Assembly (NCBI GenBank): GCA_035578175.1
Contig: JAQMRL010000005.1
Location: forward strand, 54,045,722-54,109,721
Reading direction: 5' to 3'
DNA from: Catonia carolina
Lineage: Eukaryota; Arthropoda; Insecta; Hemiptera; Achilidae
DNA length: 64,000 bases
Below are positions 1 to 11,358 of this stretch, piece after piece (within the stretch, counting starts at the first letter, position 1; every line of letters begins with the position of its first letter). The position numbers were made by a program, and so were the translations under genes. The notes beneath the pieces are model-generated. The model made no database searches. It was not told the origin of the DNA and saw nothing but the letters and a program-made list of their open reading frames with translations.

Positions 1-641
1 ACTAAATTATCCTTAAAATACCCTAACCTATTTTAAAATACAGCCAACCTTTTTTACCGTAACGTTAATACAAAAACAAGAAATTAAAAACCCTTAATAA
101 ACATACAAATGAATTACCTCGAATAAAATGTCTCCCCTTTCTTCTTCTTCTCCTTCGTTCTCCGGGTCACCCTCGTTCTTCGTCACTCCTTGTTCTCCTA
201 CTCAATTTTTCAACTACTCATTCTTTACAAACTCCTCTGTTCCACACTTTAGTTCCAAGGGAACTGAGTGTGAATTTCCTGGGTTGGAACCAGAAAAACC
301 TCTAGTTGACAAGGCTCCTTCTTCCACCAACCGCTCAACCAACCTGGAGAGCCAACGGGAAGAAGAACTACCCCTGAAAGAACTACCCCTTGGCTGAAAG
401 TTAGTAGGTGGAGCAAAAGGCACAAAAACACAGAAGGAGAAATACAACCGTCTAAACAATATCAGATTATTGACAGTTGGCTATATTTACAACTTATTGT
501 CTAACTACTATTTTAATGTTACTTAATCTAACAATGGGGGTTTCTCCCAGGCACTATTAAATGTCTTAACTGAACAATGGAAGTTATAGTAATTGGGAAT
601 TACCATAATTTCCATTATTTGTACAATATTGTACTCTTACA
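1..641 (-). mobile_element. LTR of an LTR retrotransposon, cut by the window edge
   Basis: Read on the minus strand, this is the same sequence as 6020-6702, starting TGTAAGAGTACAATATTG at 641. By alignment with that copy, roughly 80 bases of the LTR lie before position 1. The bases just upstream (642 onward, minus strand) are AT-rich with no polypurine tract, so this is a 5' LTR or solo LTR rather than a 3' LTR. The small open frames here, including an 89-residue Ser/Pro-rich one, fall inside the LTR and are not believed. The two copies differ at many positions and have several indels, so insertion is old. Confidence 0.75.
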
Positions 642-3237
642 ATGTTACAATAATAAAATTTGCTAATAGCAATCTTATTTCTTTTACACTTTTGTATTGA
701 AAATTTACTATCTGTTATTACAATATCATAACAATTTCTAAATATGAGCTAAACGTTCCAAAACTTGAATTACTTGCTCGAACTTGCAGTCATCACTACA
801 GCCTACAATTGGCCAAAAAGATCCCTTGGCATTTGACATTTATTGTATTAATACATTCAATAACAAACAATAAAATTTTTTATAATAATAATAATAAACC
901 ACAAGTAATTATTAACAACAAATTGAAAGACTATATCAAATGATAGACCTATTATTCAAAAATTTTATTTAATTAAAATTTTTTGAATAACTTATAACAA
1001 CTTTCAGCCTATAATCTTTCACCAAAATCTGAAGAAATGTTGGACAAATTAAATTGTAACGTTCTTTAGCTATGACATCTCTCTTCGATCTGGACCACGT
1101 TTATCCATTGTTTTGCCTTGATTGGCATTCTGAAAAAATACTCTATATTTCTGATCTCTTATCATATGTGTTCAAAGTTCCTATTCAAATAATGAAGTAT
1201 CTCAGAGTTAACTCTTCATATACAGGGAAGTACATAAATAGAATAATTACCACGATCTTCAAAAGTTGTGGAAATCTGTATTTATTTAAAATAAATTAAA
1301 AAATTACTCGATTGATGAGGCATTTTGTACAGTACAAGATAATATTTTTGTTTAAAAAAACGTTTCTAAGAAAATGCTAAGCAATTTTGATTGTAATTGT
1401 TAGATGATTTATTGAATCTAGTTAATTGATAGGTAAGTGAATCAATTGTAATAAAAAGGCAATACATAATTGAATGGGTCAACGGAAAAACCTTGCAAGA
1501 ACAACGGAAAAACAAAAACAAATTTTTACAGAAAGTGAAAGATGCTATCTGATTCTTAGCTGTATAACGATTTTCCACTGTATGACGATTTTGTTTCAAG
1601 AATTTCCGAGATTTTAGTTACAATTATACCCATTAGAATTCAATATTATGATCAAATAGAGGATTTATAGAACCTATTCCACTGAAACCTCACTTAAGTA
1701 AATTTTGTCATTTGCAAGGTTTTCTGTAGAGCCATTCAATTAAGTTAATATGAAATGAGTAGGTAAAGATAGAATTTACATTGATAAACGTTTTCCTGAT
1801 ATGTGTTATACTCCGTTTTTGGAATCAGTTTCAAAAAAGCGAGGAAACTGTACCAATGGCGACAATTAGCCTGTGAAAAGCGCGGTCATTTGCTATAAAA
1901 TTAAATTGCTAATAATTGAACTGTTATTTTGATCATGATTTTATTATAATAGTAAATAAGTTCTTTTAACGATTCAAAATTTTAAAAGAAAAGTGATAGT
2001 TAAAATTTTATTCTTAAAGTTGGCAGGACTTGACTGATATCATCACGAACATTTTCTAGGTTGTATGGCATCGAGGGGAGGGGTACATTTAGGGAAGGAA
2101 ATGGTATACTATGGGACTTTTTTCGGGCTTTGAGCCAACCTGGGAGGTGGCCAAAGATTTTTCATTCTCCAGCATTTCTTTTTTATTTAAGATAATGCTT
2201 CGCCTATTTTGGGTTTTCACAACTCTTCTGTTTGTTATTTGATATCCAGTTTTTAGAGAGGGTTTTAGTAGGGAAGGAGGTTTGTAGATACGAAAACGGT
2301 AAGGTAAAAAGAAAAACGAATTTAAAATGACGTCGTATTCAAATGTGTCTTGTGTTTTTGTTTTTCCTTTTTATTTTTTTCTTCAGAATTATTTAAATCA
2401 AAACCATAAAATATAATATTTTGCATAGTAAATCATATTCTTAAAAGAAAAAAGAAAATAAATTTTAATATTTTATAGAGTCTGTTTATGGTATTTAATA
2501 AGATATACTTTTTTATTTTAGACTCGCTATAAAAATTTCAATATTTTTTATGATTCCATGAAAACATATTGACCCAAAAGATAAATATAAAACATTGGGG
2601 CCGTTTTTAACTAATAAAATTCCAATGGTTCCTTTTATACATAGATCACTTACTTTATCTCTGTTTATTTTATTTATTCACACCGTGTTAAAATATATCA
2701 TATAATCTACTGAAACAGTATTTATATTCAAATACACATTTTTGTATATAATTATTTTATAATTGTAGAATGAATTTATAATTTTTCATTTGATTGGTCT
2801 GATCCAACTCACTCAAAGAATTTTTATATTCAGCAATTTTCTTCATATTTATGTCTACTGAATAAATCTCACATTGTATATTTTTTGAGTATCATTTGTT
2901 TTCCTACGACTCTTTCCCTCAATTTGACTTTCTATTATAGTTGTAACGATATCTGAATTTCTCAAAATAGGGTTTAGTAAGCTATCTTTTCTCGTGATAA
3001 GTTTTTTCCATAAATTCATTCCTAGCCCTATTTGTATGAAGTCAGATATTTTTTTATCTAGTCAACCAACTGTAAAAAGTTTTCTTCAAATATTTTTATG
3101 TTTTATTACAGATTTAGTATCAGTCGAGTGACTTTGAGTTAGCTTTAAAACGTGTTAAAAATTTATGAAGTTTAGTCACTCATTAATGACAAAGTACTAT
3201 TAGTCAGTCGATTATATGGCTTCAAAAACAATTAGTG
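642..3237. other. AT-rich intergenic DNA, nothing recognised
   Basis: Only short chance frames (75 and 77 residues) of low-complexity AT-rich composition are present. A slightly G-rich patch near 2060-2300 matches nothing I recognise. Confidence 0.5.
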
Positions 3238-3239
3238 TA

Positions 3240-3344
3240 CTTCTTTTTCTCCACCTCCTTCTATTTCTTCTTCTGTTCCTCCTTCTCCTCCCCTCATTGT
3301 CGCTTGTCCTACTACTTCTTTTTACCACTACTACCACCACCATC
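3240..3344. repeat. Pyrimidine-rich simple sequence ending in CTA/CCA triplets
   Basis: About 105 bases of C/T-rich DNA (TTC, CTC and CCT triplets) run into a short ACTACTACCACCACCATC tract. This is an impure microsatellite; nothing in it looks coding. Confidence 0.6.
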
Positions 3345-5769
3345 TAAAAATTGTAAACTGAAAATTCATAAGTACAGATACTGAGTCTCAGGAATGGCTT
3401 TTACATATGGATGGGCTGTGAGGAAAAGAAAAGAAAATCTGACGGTACTGCCAACCTCAACAGTGAGACACTATATTTTACCACCGTGCCGTCGAATGAG
3501 GCATTCCTATATTCTGGCAATTTCCTACTGTTACTAGGTGTCAAAAAACCTGTTGATGAAGAATTATTTTCTTCACTGTCTTTAACTTCCTTCTTTATAT
3601 TTCGAATTGTAACAACAGAAACATCACAGTAGTTAGCCGCTCACTCATAGCTTTTTCTAAGAGGCAAAGAAAGGTATTTTTATTTAGTTTCAACTTTACA
3701 AAATTTTATTACATTGCATATTACATTTTGTTCAGCTCTGTGTACACTATGACCACGTTTTTGATAAATCGACATTTTTTCTATTTACGGTAATAAACAG
3801 TAAGGCTATATTCATACAGTTTATATACAACAGGTTCCGCGATATACTGTATGTCCTTTGGGGATATTTACGTCGTTGTGTTGGCGAACTGATACCAAAC
3901 CAATCGCGCATATGCACTGATACTTTCCCCCCTTTCTCCCCGTTAAAAACAACGGCAAACTCGTGACTCAAGTTCTATACTTTGGAATTTAACGAAAATT
4001 CCGAAAAAATCTCAGTGTAAGTTTTATAACAGTTTTTGTTAATTCATTAAGTGGGCCAGTGTACACTACTAATAACTGATTGATTACCTCTCTTTGGCAC
4101 GTTATTCCTTAAATGTTAAGTCTTCTTGGAATACTCTCGTACCGTTTGTCTTAAAAATAAAGCATGCCACAAATTAAAATATTTTGATATATTTGTTATT
4201 TCAGAGATTTCCGCAGCACTTTACAAATTGTTATCACGTAGATTACTCTATCTCCCACAGGTGTAATGTACATATTTTACGATGTACGACGTATAATTTG
4301 TTATAGCATGCTTGAATATAAGTGAGCCGTCCAACGTAGCGTAATATTGTGATTAATATTTCCTGTACCCATTCCACAGATTGGGCCGTATTTCTTGTCC
4401 AAAAGAATTAAAATATCAATAATTATAGTATTTAAAAAATTGTTATTACATACAATTTAATTTTATCCCAATATTATTTTATTTAATATGTTCATCGTAA
4501 ATTTTATTATGCGATTCCTACTAGAAACACACGCGTAAATCAATGTGTTTATCCATTTCCTTTTCATAAATAATTCGTTGACTAATTTTCAAATTTCCTG
4601 CTGAAGATTGGACAAATATTTTAAAGAACTTAATTTTCATTGTTTTTAAAGAATTAAGGAACCGATCTAAATAAAAATTTAATATAAAACTACTCATGAT
4701 TTATTTAAACCTACCTGTTTATGAATATATTAACAATGTTTTAAAACCGATTGTACTAGATTGAAAACATAGTTTTAAGTCAAATAAAAGCATTTTACTG
4801 GAGTTGGGTTCAACCAAATTAAAGGTTTTTTTACTAAAGTCTCATGCTTAAATATAGTTTTAAAATTTTAATTACAAAAATATTTTGCAACCAATCTGGA
4901 CTAATAGTTGTAGTGTCTATAATAATGAATGAAAAAAAGGTTTAATTTATTTATTTTTTTGTTATGAACAAGATACTGTAAATTTATTATTGCTTTTAAT
5001 TTAACAAACAATTTACTTGATATTCTAACAATCTAAACAAATGCTTACAATTTTTATAAAAATATTGATGAATTTTGTTCTGTAGAATAATCACCTTTGA
5101 TCCGTAGGAATCTTCTTTATCTGGTAAAATATTTTTTAATAAAATTTATTAAGTCAATATGAGGTTTCATATTTTTTCTTTGAAATTTTTATTTCAATAA
5201 AATTAGAATTTTTTTATGTATACTATTCTCAACTATATAACAGTATTTTATCCATTCAATATTCTTCTTTTATTTGATTATTTATTTATTCACCTATATT
5301 TTCGTTTTTATTAATTATATATTTTGAATAACAAAAAAATTGTACCAGTTTCAAAAATAATTGTCCGATTCAATGTATGTCCACAAACAAAGCTTAATCT
5401 ATTGTTATTTTGTGGTTCAAAATTTTGTTTCTTTAGATAAATTTTAAAAACAATATTTAGTTAAATTTTTCATATAGACAGATTGAAATTAGCTATCTTA
5501 TAAATTAAATTTTTGCATAAATTAATGGTTTTGAGATTAATAATCATTTTTTTATTACATGCCTTCTTAATTAATGTTACCTTTGACATTTGATTCTATA
5601 AAAATATGACTTAAATAATGTATATTTATTTAAAAATTAATGTATCATTGAAACTGATTAATTAAGTTTAATAAATATTAAATAAAATTCAATTTTAATG
5701 AAATAACTTCATAAATGTTTATTTGATAATGTACAATTATCTAATAAACCATAAACTAATATGATTCAA
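3345..5769. other. AT-rich intergenic DNA, nothing recognised
   Basis: No gene or repeat recognised. Frames of 73 residues (plus, about 3411) and 74 residues (minus, about 3747) show no familiar motif. The stretch 3700-4080 is a little less AT-rich and has the palindrome AGTGTACACT near 4060, but no convincing element ends. Confidence 0.45.
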
Positions 5770-5844
5770 CCACAGCTGTTAGTTAAATTGTGTCCCGCGC
5801 TTTGGGACATTACAAGAGTATTTTAAAGTTGATACAGTAGGCCT

Positions 5845-6019
5845 ACTTTCAGTCAAAAATGAATTGCTTCTGGCTTTTCCTTTAAAATAACCTGTAAAAC
5901 CCACCAAGATGATTTCAAAATTCCTAGAGTAAAAATAACTAATTCTTCAGTAAATTTCGTGATTGAGTAGATATCACTCCTATTAAATAAGCTCAACTAT
6001 GATCTATCAATTTTACCAT
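5845..6019 (+). pseudogene. Jockey-like LINE ORF2 C-terminal fragment, left part
   Basis: The stretch aligns base for base, with indels, to the jockey-like piece at about 35360-35500: the 'cagtcaaaa' start, then 'gatgatttcaaaattc', then 'agtaaatttcgtga'. In the better copy this encodes the post-RT segment 'QSKFLRLASG...NKTLHDDFKI'. Here it carries stops and indels. It ends abruptly at the LTR at 6020 and appears to resume after it near 6740. The LINE homology may start earlier, near 5770, but I cannot support that. Confidence 0.6.
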
Positions 6020-6702
6020 TGTAAAAGTACAATATTGTTCACACAATGGAAGTTATGGTAATTCCTAATTACTATAACTTCCTCAGTAACAACCTAATAA
6101 GTAATGTAAGGGAAAATCCCTCATTTATAGAATAAGTTACATTAGAATAGTAGTTAGACAATAGATTGAAAATACAGCCAACGGTCAATCATCTGATATT
6201 GTTTAGACGGTTATATTTCTCCCTTTGAGTGTTTCTGGCCTTTCTTCCACCTCACAACTTTCAGCCAATCATTGTGGTAGTTCTCCTTCCCGTTAGCCCT
6301 CCAGGTTGGTTGAACGGTTGATGGGAGAGAGAGGCTTGTCAAGCAGAGGTTTCCTGGTTTGGATCCACGAAATTCACAATCAGTTCCCTTGGGACTTGAA
6401 TGAAACAGAGGAGTTGTTTAGAAGGGCAGTTTTGAAGAACTGAGTAGGAGAACGAGGAGAAGAAAAAGAAAAGGGAAATATATTTGAGGTAAAATTATTT
6501 CGTATTCATTCTATTAAGGGTTTGGTTAAGTTTTCTTGTTTTTATGTTAACGTCGCGGCAAAGAAGATTAGCTATATTTTAAAATAGGTTAGGATAATGT
6601 TCTTTGTACTTAGTTAATTTAGTTAGTAGTCAATCCATTAAGTATTTAGTTTAAAACAAGGAAATATAATTTTTTTATTTATTTTCTTATGCTCTGCTTA
6701 CA
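6020..6702 (+). mobile_element. LTR of an LTR retrotransposon (5' LTR by position)
   Basis: The 683-bp unit begins TGTAAAAGTACAATATTG and ends CTCTGCTTACA, so the ends are TG...CA within an inverted TGTAA/TTACA. It matches the minus-strand copy at 1-641 along its length. Immediately downstream is a primer-binding-site-like sequence, which makes it a 5' LTR. No gag or pol frame follows; within about 40 bases the sequence returns to jockey-like DNA, so the body of the element has been lost. The superfamily (Gypsy, BEL or other) cannot be told from the LTR alone. Confidence 0.75.
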
Positions 6703-6706
6703 GAGC

Positions 6707-6718
6707 TGGCGCCCAACA
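6707..6718 (+). promoter_or_regulatory. tRNA primer-binding site of the LTR element
   Basis: TGGCGCCCAACA lies four bases after the LTR end. TGG plus GCGCCC is the usual start of a retroelement primer-binding site, the complement of a tRNA 3' end including CCA. The tRNA cannot be named without a tRNA set from this genome. Confidence 0.65.
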
Positions 6719-6739
6719 ATTTTTTATTATTTTTTTAGT

Positions 6740-6850
6740 TCTTATTGAAGTATTTGCCAACTGGTCAAAGTTGAAGGTGGTGCACAATAAAGCCATAAGG
6801 AACTGTCCAATCGTACGACGTCTTAAGCGGAAATTGAGCCGAAATCACTT
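6740..6850 (+). pseudogene. Jockey-like LINE C-terminal fragment, right part after the LTR insertion
   Basis: Translation gives '...VRRLKRKLSRNHLT' before a stop, the usual jockey ORF2 tail motif (RRLKR). At the DNA level 'cgtacgacgtcttaagcgg' matches the jockey piece at about 35527. With 5845-6019 it forms one LINE remnant split by the LTR element. Confidence 0.6.
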
Positions 6851-7408
6851 GACCTGAATTATTCACAGTTTTTCTATATAACAATGTACCGCTGGGTAGT
6901 TTTTCTTGCAATAAAATTTCCCACCGCTCAATAAAGTACTGTAAATATCACAATAACGAATTCCTGTCACTCTGGCATGGTACTCTGGACATAAAATATA
7001 AATCAGAGGAAATATAAATTAAAAACACAATATTGTGTATTTTTCTTCCATGGCTTAGGTTATTTGTTGATATTAATATCGGTGTATGTAACATTTTTAA
7101 AGTCTGGAAACCTTAAAAACTTAATAATGCTAGATCGTAATCTCGTAAAGTCCAGCCTTCCTTAGTTTGGTCCTACTGTCGACAAATAATGACGTCACTG
7201 AATATGCGCATTACTTAAAAATGTGTATATGCTGATTAGAAAGCAACTATAAAATACTTTTAAAAGTATTTTACTATTTTTATAAATAAAATTGTTCAAT
7301 CATATCAACTGTTAATCATCACCATGACTGATGTTTTAAGTACTGAACATTATACTTATAAAAATGGTGTACTTTATTTCCATTCTTTTTCATAAATATA
7401 CGTGGTTA

Positions 7409-7438
7409 TAGTTAAACGAGTACGTACTCGTATAACTA
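7409..7438. repeat. 30-bp near-perfect palindrome followed by TACG repeats
   Basis: The left half TAGTTAAACGAGTAC and right half GTACTCGTATAACTA are reverse complements with one mismatch. It is followed at once by alternating ACGTACG/TACGTA sequence to about 7456. It may be the tip of a small inverted-repeat element or a fragile cruciform; no target duplication is visible. Confidence 0.7.
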
Positions 7439-8408
7439 CGTACGTATGTACGTATTACCTCTGATCTGTATGACGAAACAAGTGAACTTAAAAAAGAAAG
7501 ATTTTAATTTTAATGATCTGTTATCTATTATAAGTATAGTCACTCGTTATTTGAACTTGATTGACATTTGAATTTGGTGATGACTAATCCAAATTGAAGC
7601 TACCAGTTCGTTTATGACATCGTATTATCTCGCATAGTTCTTACGTCCATTATAATTTATTTTCAATTAGGAATTTAGTGTTATAATATTTGATTCTTCA
7701 TTTCTATTTGTGCAAGTTACTAATTTATACAAATCATGTAAAAAAGAAGAACTAAGTTACAGTTGTGGACCCTAGCGTACACCCTGTAGTGGTTGGCTTT
7801 GGTTTGTTGACAGAAGGAGTAAACTAAAGCTTAACTGTAGTTGATGCTGATAGTTTTCACACTTGCATATCGTGGGTTTTATAGTAACTCAAATTATTTT
7901 AAGATATTTTATATATGCACAACCATCTAGTTTCAAAATTTTAATTTGTTTTGACAAAGATTGTTGACCTGTGTATAAATCCATCAAGTAACAACTCTTG
8001 TTAAAATGATGGAAAGAGCTTTATAATTTTGTGAATGTTATGAACGTAACATTAAGTAGCACTTTACTTAACAAACAATACTTTAAAAGATTAAATGAAC
8101 TCTGATTTGTTTAATTAACGTTTGAATTATTCAGAAGATACAAAGTGTAAATTTAAGTTGTTTAAATAAGACATGAGAATACTTATTGAAAAGTATATGA
8201 ATGAATTGCACAAGGATAATGGATCTTACATTCTTAGTTGCTGGTGTAGTAATTATTTGAGTAGAGGCTGTAAAGATGAAGTTAGATGTAACATTTCTGG
8301 AAGAAAGGAAGTGAATTTTGATGGCTTTATAAGGGAATGATGATTACGAATCGGATGGAAACATAAAGAGGGTAGATACGTTAAAACAGAAATAGTGAAG
8401 TTGATAAG

Positions 8409-8431
8409 GATGATGATGATGATGATGATGA
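8409..8431. repeat. (GAT)n microsatellite
   Basis: Seven to eight uninterrupted GAT units. GAT repeats in this window also terminate a LINE tail (44875-44896), so this could be an isolated retroposon tail, but no LINE sequence is recognisable next to it. Confidence 0.85.
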
Positions 8432-9164
8432 CGGAGAAGAAAAATGTTGTGAGAGTTCAGGTCTGACAATTGTCCTGGAATAATGAAGGATTTCACCTCA
8501 TGGAATATTCTATTATTCACTTTCAAGTGTTCTTTGAGCTCGCAAACAACCTATTCCTTTACCCCCTTTTATAATGTCACCCACCTATCGGTATGCGTTC
8601 CCTCATTTACTATCTTCTTCTAATTCATTCTGTCTCGCTCTTTTACACATACATTTCCCGTCTAGTTTCCTTTTATTTCCTTCATTTGTCTTCTGGAATG
8701 ATGTGATATAATTTTATTTAATTCCTGTTGTAAATTATTAATGACTCAAGTACTCCCTTGTATACTTTACACTTTATATTTCAATTTCCTTTAGAATTTA
8801 AAGTTTTTGTACCCTGAAGTCTGGTAGGCCGATTTGCAATGGAGATTGTTAACTTAGTTTCTTTGTTGCATATTTTTATCACTAACTACAGAATTATTTA
8901 TTATATCTTTACTTATTTGAATTCTTGTGTAATTCACTGTTTAACTTTCATTTTCTTTTTTCTTAAATTCCCAAATTCTCTTCATTTTGAATACGATACT
9001 ACAATGTTGTTCTGAAATTTTTCTAAAACTGTCTGGTTAAAAATAAAACCTTCCATATAAATTAATAATCAGTATTTACTAATAAATTTTTGATTATAAT
9101 TATATAATTATTGTAGTATCATTATAATTATTGTAAATTACTATCAAACTGATTAACTTAACCC

Positions 9165-9352
9165 TGTTCTTATAGTGCTCATTCGTTCTGGATATTAGCG
9201 ATCAGCATGGCTGTATTCACTCTGTTGGCTGCATTTTTTAGCAACTCGCTAGATGTTTTCCCGTACCACGCCTTCAGGTTCTAGACCCAAGAAATTTTCC
9301 TGCGCCCTGGGCCGTGCTTGTTGTGTATCTTTCCTTCAATGATAGATTAAAA
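9165..9352 (-). pseudogene. 3' end of a LINE, same family as the RT frame at 16535-17905
   Basis: Minus-strand translation reads 'GPGRRKISWV*NLKAWYGKT', then a stretch ending 'AMLIANIQNE' and a stop. It aligns with the last ~60 residues of the LINE frame at 16535-17905 ('APGRRRISWLANLRAWFGKT ... IARMIANVRNGQAP'). One internal stop shows decay. It is a typical 5'-truncated dead copy, about 190 bases, with a short A-rich tail. Confidence 0.75.
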
Positions 9353-10047
9353 TAGAACGTATTTGCTATTATATGTGTTCAAGGTTGTAAAGTTTGCAAA
9401 TCTTGATGGTGTTTAAAATTTAATTACTTTTGTTCTTTCTTTGAAGGACTTCGGCATTGGTTATTTAGTTCTACCACAATATCCGCACGATTTTCCAAGA
9501 TATCCACATTTCAAAGGTTTCCAGTTTTTTTGTGAAAGCCTGGTCGAGTTTCCAGGACCCAACAGCATACAGCAAAGTAGAAAAGATGTAGCGTTTCAGC
9601 TGACGGATTTTCATACCGAGACATTAATCATGGCTTTTGACTAAACTTGATTTACTTAGTAATACTAGACTAATTTATTATAAATGTTATCAAACTTAAT
9701 ACTTAATTAAGGCCATTTACAATCAATAATAAATTCTTTACTTATGTGTGTATAAACATTCATCGTAAATAAGATATGTCGAGTAAACATACTGCATCTG
9801 TATTAGTGTGTGTAGACACGACACACTTATGACCAAGCCAGGTCACCACAACTAACGGAACATTAAAAAACAGATGCGCCAAATATTGCGAACGACTCAT
9901 TTGGTTTTCTTCTGTAATAACACGATCACATCCGGTTAATTTCAGTTGTTCGTTAATATTGTTTGAACGATGGCCGTAGTTTGTTCTGTATGTGATAATT
10001 TACTGTTAATTTTTTGTGGATTGTAAATGCGCGTGGGCTTTTATTTT
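9353..10047. other. Intergenic DNA, nothing recognised
   Basis: A 67-residue plus frame at 9441-9644 has no familiar motif. No repeat partner noticed. Confidence 0.4.
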
Positions 10048-10110
10048 ACTTAAAGTCTTAAAAACTCTTTTATTTTTTTGGAGTTGTAATGGCTGAAGTG
10101 TCACAATCTT
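10048..10110 (+). repeat. 63-bp direct repeat, copy 1 of 2
   Basis: It begins acttaaagtcttaaaaactc and ends with ATGGCTGAAGTGTCACAATC. The partner at 10647-10709 differs at only a few positions. The copies lie about 600 bases apart in the same orientation. Both keep an ATG followed by four open codons (M-A-E-V-S). Confidence 0.75.
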
Positions 10111-10646
10111 TTGTTACCAAGTACCGAAAAGGGAAATATTTATAGAAGTGGCAAAAAGGCAATCATGTTAAATAAGTTGTAAGATATTCTGTATGATTCT
10201 GTATATATATAGTTCAAAGCGCGTGTTAACTTATCATTGTGTTATTTTCATTAACAGTTTCGCATATTTTTCTGAGTCACCCACTGTATCAGCTGATTAA
10301 ATAGCCGCTGTTTGAATTACTCAACATATCTTTCTAACGAAGAACAGAATATACGTCATAATTATTTTATCAGTAGTTGTACTATGTTTTCTGTCGCTAA
10401 TTATCCCTTTTCAAACACGTCAAACCGGATTTTACAGTTGATATGCACTCTCTGATTCACTAAGCTACCTATTTACAAACTGACATTTTATATGTCACTG
10501 ACCAATTGAGGGGTTTATGGCAAAAATTGCTTTTGTCATCAAAGTAACATTTTCATTAAAATGGTAAAAATGTTTTCCTCTTACAGTAGTAAATAATATT
10601 GGTATTTAAATTATCCATTTCTTCTAAAAAAATATAAATTAAAACT

Positions 10647-10709
10647 ACTTAAAGTCTTAAAAACTCTTTTATTTATTTGGGGTTGTAATGGCTGAAGTAT
10701 CAGAATCTT
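10647..10709 (+). repeat. 63-bp direct repeat, copy 2 of 2
   Basis: Partner of 10048-10110. The intervening sequence has no recognisable coding potential. Possible origins are a local segmental duplication or short terminal repeats of an unrecognised element; flanking target-site duplications are not evident. Confidence 0.75.
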
Positions 10710-11270
10710 ACTGTTAAGTCAATTTTATTTCAATTCTAAAATTGATGCGTCATGACAAAGGTTATTTTTTCTGGAAAACCACTTGTACTAGCTTAACAAA
10801 AGTGGTAACAGAAATCTGGCTAATAAAATAAAATAAAATAATAAACAGTTAGATAAAATGCTACATTTAATTGTTTTCGATAATTACAATACTTGAGCTA
10901 TGTTAATGTGAAGAGCTTATTTTAGTTTTTATTTGCACTGCTGTCCTCCGATTCATCAATATCAGAAGTGGTATTATAGTCTTCAGTTGTAGTAAGTGAA
11001 TCATAAAATTTCCTACTTGACGGATTTAAGAAATTGTACAGTTTTGTAAATATTTTAGTTTGTTTTTTACTGAAAGAGGACCTTAATTCAGTACATAAAT
11101 TGTGAAGTCATTTTCTAGAGACTTCTTACTTTTTATTCATACTGTCCGCCTGTTCAAGTCCTCGTAGTTTTCCTTTTTAATATTTTTGATTTGCCACTCT
11201 TTCTTTCCCCCCCCCCCCCTCAGTTAGTTTCTTAACCATTCATTTCAACATTTTTAGACACAACTGACAC
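10710..11270. other. Intergenic DNA with a poly-C run
   Basis: Nothing recognised except a run of about 11 C at 11209-11219. Confidence 0.45.
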
Positions 11271-11358
11271 ACGGCTTTTCCGAGTTGCTGCAGACAAGAT
11301 GAATATTGCCATGATGATCGCCAACATTCGTAACGGATAGGCACATCAAGAAGAAGAA
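11271..11358 (+). pseudogene. Extreme 3' end of a LINE with an AAG tail
   Basis: The frame reads RLFRVAADKMN...MMIANIRNG and a stop, homologous to the last residues of the LINE at 16535-17905. It is followed by the tail 'aagaagaagaa'. A copy reduced to under 100 bases with its tail is what an abortive target-primed reverse transcription event leaves. Confidence 0.75.

Larger units (their letters stand above)
6851..9160. other. AT-rich intergenic DNA with a palindrome and a GAT microsatellite
   Basis: No gene recognised. The only structured items are the palindrome at 7409-7438 and the GAT repeat at 8409-8431. A 60-residue minus frame near 8344-8526 is a by-product of the GAT repeat. Confidence 0.5.

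Noticed and set aside
128..397. 89-residue open frame, Ser/Pro-rich
   Set aside because: It lies inside the LTR (1-641) and the matching region of the LTR at 6020-6702 does not keep the frame.
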